Assembly: GCA_004194705.1 (NCBI GenBank)
Contig: SADC01000337.1
Coordinates: forward strand, 1 to 64,000
Length of the DNA: 64,000 nt
Reading direction: 5' to 3'
Source of the DNA: Ditylenchus dipsaci
Lineage: Eukaryota > Nematoda > Chromadorea > Rhabditida > Anguinidae
Positions within the stretch are counted from its first letter, which is position 1. Each line of letters starts with the position of its first letter. The notes beneath the pieces were generated by a model, which saw nothing but the letters and a program-made list of their open reading frames with translations, did no database searches and was not told where the DNA came from. The translations under genes and the position numbers were made by a program. Positions 9,321 through 22,207 of the stretch are shown piece after piece.

Positions 9321-12300
9321 ATGGAGGATAATCTTTGTGCCACTTATAGACAATGTTGTGTATGCAAAGGTAAATCTCATGGCAGCTTCTTCGGAGTACT
9401 TGCTTGTCGAGGATGCTCGGCTTTTTTTCGTCGCAGTGTTTTGGAAAAAAGAAAGTATAAATGCAAGCGGAATGAGGACTGTGACATACAGAAACGTTAG
9501 ATTGTTAAAAAATTTCAAATTACGAATTTTGGTATTTAGCTAACTTGAGAAACTTGTGCCGTGCGTGTAGACTGCAAACATGTTACAAGTCTGGAATGTG
9601 TGCTGATTCTTTGCTGCAAAGTTTACAAATGTTTCTGCAAATATTTCAAAGAGCGATATTGAAAGCAGTTCTAATTTAGTAAGTGTGTACAGCTTCAAAT
9701 ACAAAGATTATGCGCTGTTTGTTGCTAACATGCACCAGACTTTTTCTAAATTTAAGACTTAACGACGTCAAAAATAATTATGAGTGTGTAGTTCAAGCTG
9801 GGGCCAGACTCACCGTATTTCCTCTAATTAGCGCACCCCTTCTAATAAACTCGCCCCTCACTTTAAAGGTTTATAGTTGGACGCCTCTGAAAAACCATAG
9901 CCGCCGCCACCGCCGGTACCAAGAAAAGCATCGCTGCTCATTTCATTGAAAAAACGTGAGACTTGATCAGTATCATCTGAGCCCACTAGCTTTATTACCG
10001 AGACAGTTCCAAACCAAATGGAGAAGGCTCTTCCACAATTATACTTTGGATCTACATGGACAAAGAATCTCGGGTTGACTGCTCAAGAAGCAGCCGCCGG
10101 TTTCGTTATGAAACTGTTCCTTCAGGCGCTACTCCTTTTACTACAAGCGAGATCAATCGCATTGCAAAAGAAGCAGTGGATCTGTATTTTGGCCAAGTGA
10201 GAGGGGAATTAGAAAACAAACAAAAAATGTTATAACCATGCGGCGGCGATCCAACTATGTCTGTATCTCAGAGCAAAAATTTTTTTTCGAGCTGTTTTTT
10301 TGCATTTTCTCAACAGTTGCGAGCTCTACGGATTCTGCTTTTCGGATTTTTTATTTTGGACCGAAAATACCGAGATTGACCTCAAATTTTTCCGATTTTT
10401 GAGGATCTTAAGTAGTGCTGACGACGATGCGATGTATCGCATCGCAACATCGCATCGCACGCAGCAAATTTGGGCTGAAAACATCGCATCGCAACATCGC
10501 ACGCAAACTTTAAAAACATCGCACATCGCATCGCAAATTTGCAATGACATCGCTTTGCTTTTTCAAATTTTATTTAGTCATAACATGTAAAAAAGTCAAA
10601 TATTTCGACTCTAAAATTACTTTTGCTTGTTTCATTATGCCGTTTTTTGCTCTATTTGTTTTTTCTCTGTTTGTATATTTGTCTAGTTGGTTTTCAGAAT
10701 GAGCCTCGTCTGGAAAATAGTGCACGAAAGCGGCGATCCTCTCTTCACAAAGTTGTCGCCAACAAAAGTCCAGTGCAATGATTGTCAACAGCCAATCAAA
10801 ACGCCAAATCGTGGGCCAGCCAATTTGAAATTCCATCTTGCCACTCATCCGCCTTACCTGAAGCAACTGGAAGAAATGGAGAAAGATCGGGAGACAAAAA
10901 AGGAGTCAATGCAGAAGGGAATGGCTAAATTCATTGTCCGTGGAAAAGGTAAAATTTTATTTCGTTTTTCCGCCAGCTTTTGTTTTTTTTTATTTTTTAC
11001 AGGAGAACTCTCAGTTTTCGACAAAAGATCATGCATTACATCGCCTGCACCAATCAGCCATTTGCCGTTGTAGAATCCGACACGTTTAAAGCTCTCCTCT
11101 CGTCAAGTGATCAAGCAAATGTCAAAGGCCGAGAACACTACACCAAATGGGTCATGCCGAGAGTCTACACCGCAGTCAGAAAGAAAGTCGTCGCCTGCCT
11201 CGACAATTGCTCTGCGCTCTCCTTCACATCGGACATTTGGTCGGAGACGGACAGTTTCATCAGGTGAATATTTTTTGTTGGATTGAAAGTTCAATATTCA
11301 ACTTTTTTGTTTAAGTCTCACTGCGCATGGAATCGACTCCGAATGGAAGCGTCACAAATTCATCCTCTGCGTACGTCATTTTCCCGGGAGCCACAACTCG
11401 GAGACAATTAGTGCCATCGTCCAGAAGATGCTGAATGAATGGGGAATTGTGGAACAGAAGCAGCACGTCTTTCTGCAAGATGAAGGAGCAAACATGAAAA
11501 AGGTAAATGTATTTTTTATTTGGAGACTGTTATATCTTTATTTTTTAAATGTTTATTCAGGCGTTTGAAGACGGCGGGTTTCTCCATGCTGATTGTGGCG
11601 CTCACAAGCTTAATCTGGTCGTCAACAACTCGCTCTTCAAGACGGATGAAATCAAAAGCCTTCTGGAGAACTGTCGCAAATTAGTGGGCCACTTCAATCA
11701 TTCAACTCTCGCCATGGACAGACTGAAGGATGAACAAGTAGATGCCAATCTCCCACAACACAAACTGAAGCAGGTTTGATTATTTGCTTATTTATGAATA
11801 CGTATGCTTAATCGTTTATTTATAGGACGTACCAACTCGATGGAATTCAACATTTTACATGGGGGAGAGACTGCTGGAACAAAAGGTCGCCGTGGATCTC
11901 TACCTCACTCGTCACAACAAACGCTATTTGGAATTGAGAGCCGATGAATGGAGACTGCTGGAGAAAGTCGTCAAGGTCCTCGAGCCAATCGAAGAAGCGT
12001 CAAAGCAGATGTGAAGAGCCGATGAACCAATCTCCGTCCAACTCCCAATCGCCACAGCTCTTGACGCTCACATGGCAGCAATCACTGATCCGGAGCTCCA
12101 GCACATGCGCAACAGAATCCTCAATCTTTTGGCCGACAAGTTCAATTTGGATAATGACAAGTAAGTCCTTATTTATGTTTGGAGACTGCCTGTGTAATCA
12201 GTTTTACTTTAGAACACACGCTCTGGCCATGTTCTTGGATCCTCGCTTCAAAGACCGTTTCGCCGTCAGCAAAGTCAAGTTCAACACCAATGTGGCCACA

Positions 12301-15300
12301 TGGATCCAAGAGGAGTGCGAAAAGAACATTAATATCGGCGACACAGGTTTGCACAACTATTATCGGTTATGTAAATAAAACCTTTTTATTCAAGAAATCC
12401 ACTCTCCTCCGATCAAGCGCTCAAACTCATTTTTCGCCCGACATGCGGAGACGTTCATCGATGAAGACGGGGCGCAAGACCAGAAAGCCAGTGCTGCCAT
12501 GATTGAAATGAAGGCCTACAGCAAGCAGAGGTGCATCGACTCAGAGAAGGATCCTTTGGAATACTGGAAGGTATGTTTTTAATTTCAAAAGGTTTTTATT
12601 TTATTTGTGATTTTTAAGAACAACAGCAATACGTTTCCGGTCCTCGCCATCCTCGCTCACCGATTTCTCTCAGCGCCAGCCACCAGCCAGCCTAGTGAAC
12701 AGCTCTTCTCGGTCGCCAGGGACGTCTACGATTACAGAAGATCCAGTCTGAATCCGGAAACAGCAGAACAACTCATATTTCTGAACAAAAATCTCCCGTT
12801 GTTGAAATTCACTTATTAAATTGTTTTGTTTGAATGAAATTTTTGTTGAATAAATGTTTGAAATAGGTCTGAAATTTTTAAAAATAAAACCATCGCACAT
12901 CGCAGCGATGTATCGCACGCAAATGTTTCAAAACATCGCACATCGCATCGCAAGCCAGGAAGGTCCAAAACATCGCATCGCAACATCGCAAAAAGGCAAA
13001 TCGTCAGCTCTAATCTTAAGTTTATTAGAGGAAAATCTTCTCATTAGCCAATTTCCTCAATAAACTAACTTATTCTACTTCTAGCACTTATATCTAAGGC
13101 TAAAAAATTTTGCAAAGCTGTTTATTACCTTATCTAGAACCTTATCTCCTATTCTTTCCAATTCTACTGCTTTCGCTTTTTTAATTGGTATCGACCACAT
13201 TTTTTTTTCAGATTTTCTGATGGTTGAAAAATAGGCCGACCGGTCAGCTAATTGCGGAATTCACGGTAATTATTTCATCGGGAAAATTTTCAGTGTGCCA
13301 AAGTCAAAAAGTTCACTTTACACGCAATTTCTTAGCATCGACAATATGAGAGAAAGAAATATAACATGTCTAACTAAAAGTTGTTGTTTGAACAAATGTA
13401 TTAAAATTGGTTTATACACAATTTCAGAGGTTAGTAGTAGACTTGAACATGAAAATTCCAATATTGACAAAATACGTTTTGGGCATGCGCGACTTCAATG
13501 ATCGTCAGCTTTATTTGTTCAGCATTCAAAACCCTTACAATCAGGTTTTAATATTTTTAGCAATTAATTTTTATAGTTTGAAATTGTTAAGTACAAACGA
13601 ATGGACAACCGCCCTGAACTGCTGAGGATGGAAAGAGGCAGCATGTCGTTGTTTTATGACACATTTTCTACTTACTTTCCATTCTTTGATACTTCACTTT
13701 CAACAAAAAAGGTATCATCTTTTATTTAATCTTAGTGACTGCAAAAAATCAAAAGTTTTTAAGTTATGAAACCAATTACCGTATTTTTTCTGATTAAAGC
13801 CCCAAGCTCAAATATCCTTATTTTCCTAGAAGTCTTAAAATTGTCGATTAAAATGATTTTAGTTCTGAAAGCTTAGTCAAAATATATAAGGAGGGCTTCT
13901 ATTAGAGTTAAAACGGTATATAGGAGGGTTCTGAAATGTCCTTTGTTAAAAGATTTCTTCTCTATTTGAGAGCCGAGATCTTCATATTTTCCAAAACTTC
14001 AATTTTGGGCACTCAAAAATCAATAACCGACCAGACTCCCTTATTCGGCGCCCTCCCAAAAGCACCCGAAAAGATGTTTTTCGATGTTTTAGCACTTTTA
14101 ACTTGGCAAGAAAAGTTTCTTAATGCATTTTTTAACAAGAATCTTGCTCAGATTCATGACGTCTGAAGTCTGAGCGCGCATCTCTAACCTACCCATGGTG
14201 GCTTGAGGTTGAGATGAGCACACTAACATACCATGGACACAAATTACTCGAAAGTAACTCTGGATGCATAAAATATATATGCAAGACAAAGTTTCTTTAT
14301 GCGGTAGACCCCAGTCAACAAAACTATGTTCAACATCTTTTGTTAGTGGGCCCTGTGTGTTTAGTGGCCCCCTTAATTCCCTTCCCTCCCCTTACAGTCC
14401 TTAATCCTTGTCTTTATGCGGTAGGTCCCAGTTATGAAAACTATCATTAAAATCTACCTGTTCAGGTAATTAAAGTAACCTCCAGTACCCTTTACCTTAG
14501 TCCCCAAGGCAAAAAGTTAAATTTCAGTCAGAATATTTTTTTTAAATAGTCAGCCGCGGCCTAAAAACATGTTCTCTACACGCTACAAGTGCATGTTTTT
14601 GGTGCTTAGGAGGGCACCGAATAAGGGAGTTTAGCCCAATAAGCCTTGACAAAACTGGTAAAAATTACCAGATATTTTTTATGTTACAAAAATCGATAAC
14701 AAAATCGATCAAAATCAATTTTTTGGCTCTCTTGATTTTCTAATAAAACTTTGTTAAAAAAATATATAAAAGCACTATTTTGAATAGCACTTTTTAGTAA
14801 TTTTTTACCTATATTTTAGATAGATATTCTAGGACAAATCTGGCCCCAGTTTTGTCTTTTACACCGCCTTTTTTTATCTGCAAAGGTAGCTGAATCAAGA
14901 AAAAAGAAGAAATACTTACAACGATTTCAACCAAATCGAGAACAGTTTTCGAAAAAATACAACGTTGATGCTATACAATGGGTAATTGTTATATAGCTTT
15001 TAAAAAAAGACAATATATAATATATAGGGTAGTCGACGTGGAATTCATCCCTTTTAGCTCCAAAATCTATATGTATTTTTGCTTGGTGATTCCTGACTTA
15101 AAATTCGACGAAATTTGCAACAAATTGTATATCAAGCGTCAAAATTAGTTTAGAAAAGTTTCATGCACGTGGCCGACGTGAAAATTCGATCTCGACGTCG
15201 CCCCAGGTCGAAAAGAACAGCCACATGCATGAAAATTTTCTAAACTAATTTTCACGCTTGATATACCATTTTGTTGCAAATATCGTTGAACTTAAAAAAA

Positions 15301-15986
15301 ATGTATCACCGAGCGAAAATACAAATAATACAAATAGATTTTGGCGCTAAAATTCAAAACATGTCCAAAAGTGACGAATTCCACGTCGACATCCCTGATG
15401 ATATATGATCAATAATCGCACCATCCGATTTCAGCTACTATGTTGAAACTGAAGACATACCCAACGAGAACACTATATTCACCCTGATAGACTTTTTTAA
15501 CTTCTCTAAAAATCTTGTAACCGATCTTTTATTTGTAGTCAAAAAGTTTCAAGAGATGCATATCAATGAGATTGAATGGGTCGCTTTAGTGGCTCTAAAA
15601 ATTTATAGCACAGGTAAAGCCAGTTTATTTGCACGAATTTCAAAATTACCATAAAAAAAGTTTAAGTTGAAAAGAACTGTGAAGTGAATCCAGAAATAGT
15701 CCAGAAAAGAAACAAGTTGTGACTGAACTAAATGCTTCTCTAGTCGGAAGTCTGGGTTTTGAAGAGGGCATTTGCCGAGTTAACGAGCTGTACTCATTTA
15801 TGCAGGACATTGCAGTAAAGATTTTTGTATAACCAATTTTACCACTAATTTAGTTAATATTAATTTAAGATGCTGGAAAGAAAGTTTCATGAAGCAGTTG
15901 AAGTTGCCGAAATATTACGCCAAGGTGTTTGGCAGAATGGAAATTTGCAACACCAGTTTAAAAGTATTGCTAAGTGCTCTTATTAA
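9321..15986 (+). CDS. Nuclear receptor with nematode-type DNA-binding domain
   Basis: Exon 1 (9321-9495) starts MEDNLC and holds the first zinc finger, [14 protein letters not shown], with P-box [10 protein letters not shown] and the second-finger start YKCKRNEDC. Exon 2 (9540-9678) completes it ([16 protein letters not shown]). Exon 3 (9990-10196) is hinge and the start of the ligand-binding domain ([17 protein letters not shown]). Further exons are 13428-13544, 13577-13711, 14886-14981, 15435-15613 ([16 protein letters not shown], a typical receptor helix), about 15676-15814 and 15870-15986 (stop TAA). The CRGCSAFF P-box resembles nematode supplementary receptors (CRACAAFF), which regulate transcription in the nucleus. 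A hAT element occupies the intron at 10413-13012, and a MITE lies at 15027-15395. Two or three junctions are one base out of phase, so the exact model is provisional; the family call is firm. Confidence 0.8.
10413..13012 (+). mobile_element. hAT transposon A with BED-finger transposase (inactivated)
   Basis: The 2600-base element has termini TAGTGCTGACG/CGTCAGCTCTA and a perfect 8-base target duplication ATCTTAAG (10405-10412, 13013-13020). Both subterminal regions are arrays of ATCGCATCGCA. The transposase gene has many short introns. It encodes a BED zinc finger (about 10770-10850, C-x2-C with paired His), a catalytic core with [13 protein letters not shown] and DPRFKDRFA, and the C-terminal hAT dimerisation region ([18 protein letters not shown], 12673-12726). 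A TGA replaces Cys in [10 protein letters not shown] (about 12013), and one frame shift lies near 11010, so this copy is probably dead. It sits in an intron of the nuclear receptor. Confidence 0.93.
13778..13920. mobile_element. ACCGTATTT-type MITE
   Basis: Imperfect inverted ends: TTACCGTATTTTTTCTGATTAA on the left and TTCTATTAGAGTTAAAACGGTATA on the right. It belongs to the same family as 3155-3403 and 40452-40592 and lies within a receptor intron. No ORF. Confidence 0.55.
15027..15395. mobile_element. Palindromic MITE, GTCGACGTGGAATTC termini
   Basis: AGGGTAGTCGACGTGGAATTC at the left is mirrored by GAATTCCACGTCGACATCCCT at the right. The inner sequences (GAAAATTTTCTAAACTAATTTT and complement) also pair, so almost the whole element folds. 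It lies in an intron of the receptor gene, between the exons ending 14981 and starting 15435. Confidence 0.75.
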
Positions 15987-16073
15987 CATTTGTAAAAAAA
16001 CTATTTGTTATTATCTGTTATCTGAAATGAACTGTTTTAACGTTTTTTTGTAAAAATCAAAAGACGGCTACCA

Positions 16074-16272
16074 TTAAAGGACCATACTTGTTGATGCAAA
16101 TGAGAATTTGGCAAATTCAATGCGCGCGGGACACTTCTCTTTCGTCTCGCACTCTAATATTTGGAGTTATTTCGAGCGACCCAAAAGAGTACAGTGAGAG
16201 ACGAAAGAGAAGTGTCCCGCGCGCATTTGAATTTGTCTAATTCTCATTTGCATCAACAAGTATGGTCCTTAT
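16074..16272. mobile_element. Palindromic MITE, TTAAAGGACCATACTTG termini
   Basis: The ends AAGGACCATACTTGTTGATG and CATCAACAAGTATGGTCCTT are inverted copies, as are the internal GCGCGCGGGACACTTCTC blocks. It shares only its outer AAAGGACCAT with the elements at 29480 and 30235, while the interior differs. The region 15987-16740 otherwise shows no gene. Confidence 0.72.
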
Positions 16273-16751
16273 AGAAAACTTAAGAGTACACTTAAGAGTT
16301 AAGAGTACTTTAAGAGTACAAGTGATGACTTGTTCAACATTAAGGTTTTCGCAGCGTTTTGTTTTCAGTATGAAAAATAGAGTTGTTACCGATCACAATA
16401 TCACTAATTGACTATGGTCATAGCTCCAAACTAAAAACGTTAAAATAAAAGCAGGGTGGCAAACTCGAAATTTTTTAAAAAAGTACATTTGGTCAAAAAA
16501 CACAATTTGGTCGTTTTTCGTCGAAAATTGACATTTTAATAAAATGATTTTATACAGTGCTCATCGATTTTTTGAGCGCCGAAAATAAATAAACTATCCG
16601 AAAAAAATTAACAGAGCTATAGAACCTACGTTTCGAAATTTTCTGGTAACAATTTTTATACATTAAATAATAAGCTGCATTTTTGAATTTTCTTAGTAAT
16701 ATTTTTAGGCTAAAATGCCTTATTATGGGTTTGCCCAAAAATGGTTAAAAC

Positions 16752-19332
16752 TAGAGCTGCGTGCGATGTGATATATAGCATCGCATTATCGCATCGCACG
16801 CACCCGATTTAGGACAAAATTATCGCATCGCATTATCGCTCGCAAACTTTCCTAATTATCGCATATCGCATCGCAAATTTCAAAAATATCGCAGTCATTT
16901 TTTTGAAAAATGTTGCACGTTTTCCATCGGTTTCTCTGCCATTTTTTTCATTTCTCGGTTCATTTTCGTTAAATTTTGGTTGTAAATTGCTGTTTGTCGT
17001 TAAATTTTTGTTTTAGAATGAGTCTTATTTGAAAAATCGTGCTCCAAGGAGAGGATGTCAGTGGATTTCTCTTCACTAAGTCGTCCACTACCGAAGCAAA
17101 GTGCAATGTCTGCAGCAAATTCATTCCAACGCCAAACCGTGGGCATCAAATCTGAAGTTTCATCTTGCCGTCCATCCGCAGTACAAGAAAGTGTTGGAAG
17201 AAATGGAGAACACCGAGCAACTGAAGAAAGCAGCGCTGCAGAAAGGCTTGTCAAAGTTTGTGATCCACGGGAAAGGTAACATTGTTTTTCTAGTTCCTCT
17301 CAGGCTTGCGATTGTTTCAGGAGAACTATCAGCGTAGGATCGGAAAGTTTTGAATTTCATCGCCTGTAACAATCTTCCATTTGCCGTGGTGGAATCGGAG
17401 ACGTTCAAGCCGCTTTTGTCTTCTAATGAGAATTTGAAAGGTGAGTGTTCTTTGTTTACAAATGTAGACACAGTTTCTTTTTAGGGCGCGATCACTACAG
17501 CCAGTGGGTCATGCCTCGAGCTTATGGCACCGTAAGAAAGCAGGTGCAATCTCGTCTGAACGCCTGTGGTGCTCTTTCATTCACATCAGACATCTGGTCA
17601 GGGCCGACGGACAGCTTCATTAGGTGAACTATTTTGTATTTTCAAAAAATTCATGGAATTTCAGCTTGACTGCGCATGGCATCGACTCGGATTGGAAGAG
17701 GCAAAATTTTGTTCTTTGCGTAAGGCACTTTCCCGGTAGTCACAACTTTGAAACTATCGGTCAAATTGTCGGACGAATGCCAGGAGAATGGAATATAGAG
17801 AAACCGAACCAACATGTCTTTTCGCGCGATGAGGGAGCAAACATGAAGAAGGTAAGATCCTGTTAAATTAATTTATTTAATTAATTTTTATGGCATTTGA
17901 AGAGGATGGATACTTGCATGCTGATTGCGGTGCGCACAAGCTCAATTTGGTGTGAACAACTCCCTTTTCAAGACGCCGGAAGTCAAGTCGATGCTGGACT
18001 CGTGCAGGAAGCTTGTGGGTCACTTTAGCCATTCAAACCAAGCAAAGGAGCGTCTGACGCAAGAGCAGGAGAACGACAATCTGCCCAAGCACTCATTGCT
18101 TCAGGTATTTTTGCATGATTTCATAATAACAACTACCCCATCTAGGACGTCTCTACTCGGTGGAATTCCACCTTCTACATGGGCGCGCGGCTACTAGAAC
18201 AAAAAAAAGCAGTCAATCTCTACTTGACCAGATGGGAAAAGCGTGATCTGAAGTTGAAGCAAGAGCAATGGATCCTACTAGAGAAGATCGTCAAAGTTCT
18301 GCAGCCGTTGGAAGCAGCCTCAAAGCAGATGTGCCGTGCGGATGAGCCAATCTCTGTTCAACTTCCAATTGCATGGGCACTCACTGATCATATCGAGGAT
18401 TGATGGAACCTGAGTTTCAGCCGATGTGCGATTCGATGATCAGTTTGTTGTTCCAAAAGTTTAATGTGGAAGGAGAGAGGTAAGTCCCAAGTTTTTTGGA
18501 AGGTTCTATCTCTTGCTTCTAAGATTCACGGCTTGTCGATGTTTCTCGATGCTCGCTTAAAGACCGACTGGTTAGGAACAACTTAAAGTTCAACTCGGAC
18601 GTGATTTCATGGCTTCAAGAGGAATGCGAGAATAGAGCAGAAATTTTGTCTACCGATTCAGGTTGATTTTTATTAAAAATAATTCATCTGGCTCATTTCT
18701 TGTTTAGAAGTGCACTCTCCTCCTACGAAACGAGCCAATTCCTTCTTCTCCAAGCACAAAAATCTGTTTAGCGGTAATGAGAGACCAAATTTGAAACAAG
18801 TAAGTGATGTGGTGATCGAAATGAAGTCGTACAACAGGCTGCCGTGCATTGACTCAGACGAGGATCCGCTAGAATTTTGGAAGGTTGGTTTTTAAGTAAG
18901 ACTTGTAATTCTATTTCCTCACTTTTAGAAGCATCAGAATACATATCCTATTCTGGCCAAAGTCGCGCGTCGCTTCCTCTCCGCTCCAGCAACAAGCCAG
19001 CCAAGTGAACAGCTTTTCTCTGTGACTAGAGATGTCTACGACTACAGAAGGTCGAGTTTGAGCCAAGAAACAGCCGAACAATTAATATTTTTGAACAAGA
19101 ACCTCCCTTTATTGAATTTCGAGTATTAGTTTGTTGTTGATGTTTGTTGTACAATTAAATAAAAAATGTTAAAATTTGGTTTTATCAATAAAAAGCAGCT
19201 TCAGAATAATATCGCATATCGCTGCGATATATCGCACCTGATTTTTTTGAATTATCGCATATCGCATCGCACTTAGCCTCAGCCTGAAATTATCGCATCG
19301 CACTATCGCTAAAAGGCAAATCTGCAGCTCTA
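16752..19332 (+). mobile_element. hAT transposon B (degraded)
   Basis: Termini TAGAGCTGC/GCAGCTCTA match element A. The flanks GTTAAAAC and AGTTAAAC are a decayed target duplication. The subterminal arrays are TATCGCATCGCA, one base different from the CATCGCATCGCA arrays of element A. The transposase is orthologous to A exon by exon ([48 protein letters not shown]). It has a stop in the fifth codon (MSLI then TGA where A has Trp), a stop near 17336 and several frame shifts. It is a non-functional older copy. Confidence 0.9.
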
Positions 19333-19477
19333 AGTTAAACTTCTTTTTATGTTTTAGCTGCTGAAACGTGTGGAAAACAGGATTTTAGGGCACAGCCGAG
19401 CATGTGAAAGACAATTTTTACCAAAATTTGACTTTTCGCCCTAATAAACCCTGTCTCTTCCTTATCATGGCAATTTG

Positions 19478-19682
19478 CAAGGTTTGAATGCGCGCGGACC
19501 ACTCTCTACGAACTCTACGGATTTTTCAGCTTGGTTTCTTACAAACCAAGCCTTGAATTTAATTTGAGGTATAGTTTTGTTAGAAACCAAGTTGAAAATT
19601 CGTACGTAGATCCAACAATGAAGAAAAAGTTTTGAATTGGCGAGGGACAACCGTTGTCAAAGACGAATATGGCCCTTTAAAC
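19478..19682. mobile_element. Degraded TTTAAAGG-family MITE
   Basis: The halves ACGGATTTTTCAGCTTGG...AAACCAAG and ...AACCAAGTTGAAAATTCGTACG are inverted and resemble the elements at 8835 and 30235. The right end reads GGCCCTTTAAA. Bases 19683-20410 beyond it show no gene; they are AT-rich. Confidence 0.6.
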
Positions 19683-20416
19683 TACTTTTAGGGTAACCCA
19701 TTATAACGCACTCCGGTCGTTTTTTAGACTAAAAGTTCGCTTCGAAATTTCGGTACACCCGTTCTAGCATAATTATTATCTGTAGAATACAGATAAAAGA
19801 AAAAAAATAGATGAACAATGGAATTTCGACTAGCTCTGTATATGACCTGTAACTAATATGTTTGCCATTTGTAATGTCTTGTATTCTGGCAATAATAAAT
19901 GTGTGTATGTTGTGTCAAGCAAAAATGAGTCGAAATTTTTTTATTCTAAACAGTCAGAAAGTTCAGTGAAAATAATCAAAAAGGCTTTGAAATATGTAAA
20001 ATTTATTTTTCGAAAAGTTCAAAGATAAATTTCGTTTTCTGTTTTTCAGAGTGTTAGTTTGTGGTGGTGTCTAAAAGTGACAAACGTGTATTAATATTCA
20101 AATTAATCTAATTTTCTGAGTTAGTCTTGCTGTGTCTTACAAAAAAAACGGAGATAAACAATATTAAATATTGGGAGCATGTGAAAAGTGTAGTACTATA
20201 ACATTTATTGCCCAAAAGTTGATATTAAGGTGCTGCCTACAAAGTTTTGCACTGACCCGCTAAAAAATTTTGTAATAACTTTTTTATATTTTAACATTTC
20301 AATATATTGAGCGAAAGTGGTAGTTATAATTATTAAAATCTTTAAGACAGCTCAGCTTATGTGAACAAAATATAGGAGAAAATAGTGGATAGGATTTTTT
20401 ATTTAAATTTAGAATA

Positions 20417-20832
20417 CAGTCGACTCTCTATAACCCTCACCCCAAAAGTTTGTTCCCGGTCCGACACTTTTTTTATCTTAATTTTTGAATTTTTGTCAAA
20501 CTGATTCGTCAGTCTAGTCAGAAATATCGCAAGGATTCCGATTTTGCCGATCGTTTCTCAAAAAAATAACATTTTCGGCCATTGAGACCTGCGCCTCTCG
20601 ATGAGCCGTCACTCTATTTTGGAAACAGGGTGACGGCTTATCGAGAGGTGCGGGTCTTAATGGTCAAATTTTATTATTTTGAGAAACGATCGGCAAAATC
20701 GGAATCCTTCGATATTTCGGACTAGACTGACAAATCAGTTTTGGCAAAAAAAGTTCAAAAATTGGGCTAAAAAGTGTCGGAACCTAGTCGGAAACCAACT
20801 TTTTGGACAGACGGTTTATCGAGAGTCGACTG
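20417..20832. mobile_element. pogo/Tigger-type MITE, CAGTCGACTCTC termini
   Basis: Termini CAGTCGACTCTC and GAGAGTCGACTG are flanked by TA on both sides, the target of Tc1/mariner/pogo transposases. The inner arms (AGAAATATCGCAAGGATTCCGA and complement, with CGGCTCATCGAGAGG blocks) also fold. Related TA-flanked elements are at 56174-56313 and 62907-63009; single ends lie at 28537 and 44132. Confidence 0.75.
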
Positions 20833-20941
20833 TAATCGAAAAATCTTAAGGCTTTCAAGCTTAAATTGGCAACCAGCAGGCAGCCAGTGAGTAGGCTACT
20901 AGTGAGTGCACGAAAATTTATATTAAAAATAAAAGGTTAAT

Positions 20942-21120
20942 AAATAAAAAGTTCTTTGTACAGTTGCACGAATCCAGGCCTGCTTTAATTAACTTCAAGC
21001 AAGTATCACGTCATGGTTATAAAAAACAGTGAAAATGCATACCTAAAATACGATAATAAAAAGTTTTTGTACAGTTGCACGAGTCTAGGCCTGCTTCTAA
21101 TTAACTTCAAGCAATCAACA
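20942..21120. repeat. Two-copy tandem repeat
   Basis: The segment TTTGTACAGTTGCACGA, then TCCAGGCCTGCTT and AATTAACTTCAAGCAA, occurs twice with a period of about 113 bases. No coding content. The flanking stretch 21120-22200 has no gene. It holds G/C-run repeats (21420-21620) and a long imperfect inverted repeat (about 21700-22160) around CTTGTAGCTCTG/CACAGCTACAAG. Confidence 0.6.
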
Positions 21121-22207
21121 CGAATAAATTAAATTATATCAGCACCTTAAATTTGAAGTTCTAACTTGGAAGCTAACAAATAAAAGTACTAAAATTTTAA
21201 TTAAAGCTTAACTAAAAATTTTTCACAAAGACTTACCTTCGTCAAAAGCACGGATTGTAAAAAAATTAAAAAATCTCAAAATGGTGCAATTTTTTTTCAA
21301 ACTTACCAAAAATGTTTGTACACTATTTTTTTCGCTAATTTAGCTAATAGGTTATTCATTACCATTTTACATGAATTAACTAATCTAAATTCTGTTTATC
21401 TGGTTGTTAAAGATGACAAGACCCCTCAAATCCGGTTCAAACTTTTCAAATAACATGACTTCCCTAGAGACTCTGAAAAACATACCCCGAAAACCCCCTT
21501 GAAATAGCCCTCTCAAGTGACCCCTGAAATAACCCGTGTTATTACAGAGGGGCTTTTTAAAGGGTTATTTTAGAAAGTTATATAGGAAGGGTTATTGTAG
21601 GGATCGTGTCGATACCAACCTTCCTGAAACTCCCAAAAAAAGAGATAAAAAGACCGAAAATTGTTTTAGACCTATATTTTGTGACTAGCTTATAGCCATG
21701 CTGTGGACAAAAATGTAGCTAAGGGTCTGAACTAGCTTTTTCATAGGTTGCAATTTTTTCTGCCCGAAAAAGGCTCTTTTTCTCTGCGATTTTTCAACCA
21801 ATTTTCATTTTTAACAATTATCTTGTAGCTCTGCATCTCAACTTTCTAAAAAGCCAATAACTGATTCAGAAAGCTTGAAAGTTGGAGAAAATTTTTTGAA
21901 TTAAGCAAAGTTTTTCGAAAATTCGGTCCATACAAAACCTATCGTTTCAATTTTTTATAACTTCATTTGGTCAAGTAAAAACTAGTTAGAAAGCTGAGAT
22001 TCACAGCTACAAGATAATTTGAAAAAAATATGAATTGATTAGAAAATCACCAAAAAAAGGCTTTTTTAATTCTGAGGCAGGAAAAGAGCCTTTAAGGCAG
22101 AAAGGGGATTATTTCGGGGTCGAAAAGTATTTCAACCTTTTTCATATGTCATATAAATAGTAGCCATCAGGCAAATAAGGGGATAAACGACCACTCGAAA
22201 ATAAATT

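Noticed and set aside
10300..10590. Frame reading IASHRTQ-type repeats
   Set aside because: This is the ATCGCATCGCA array of hAT element A, not a protein.
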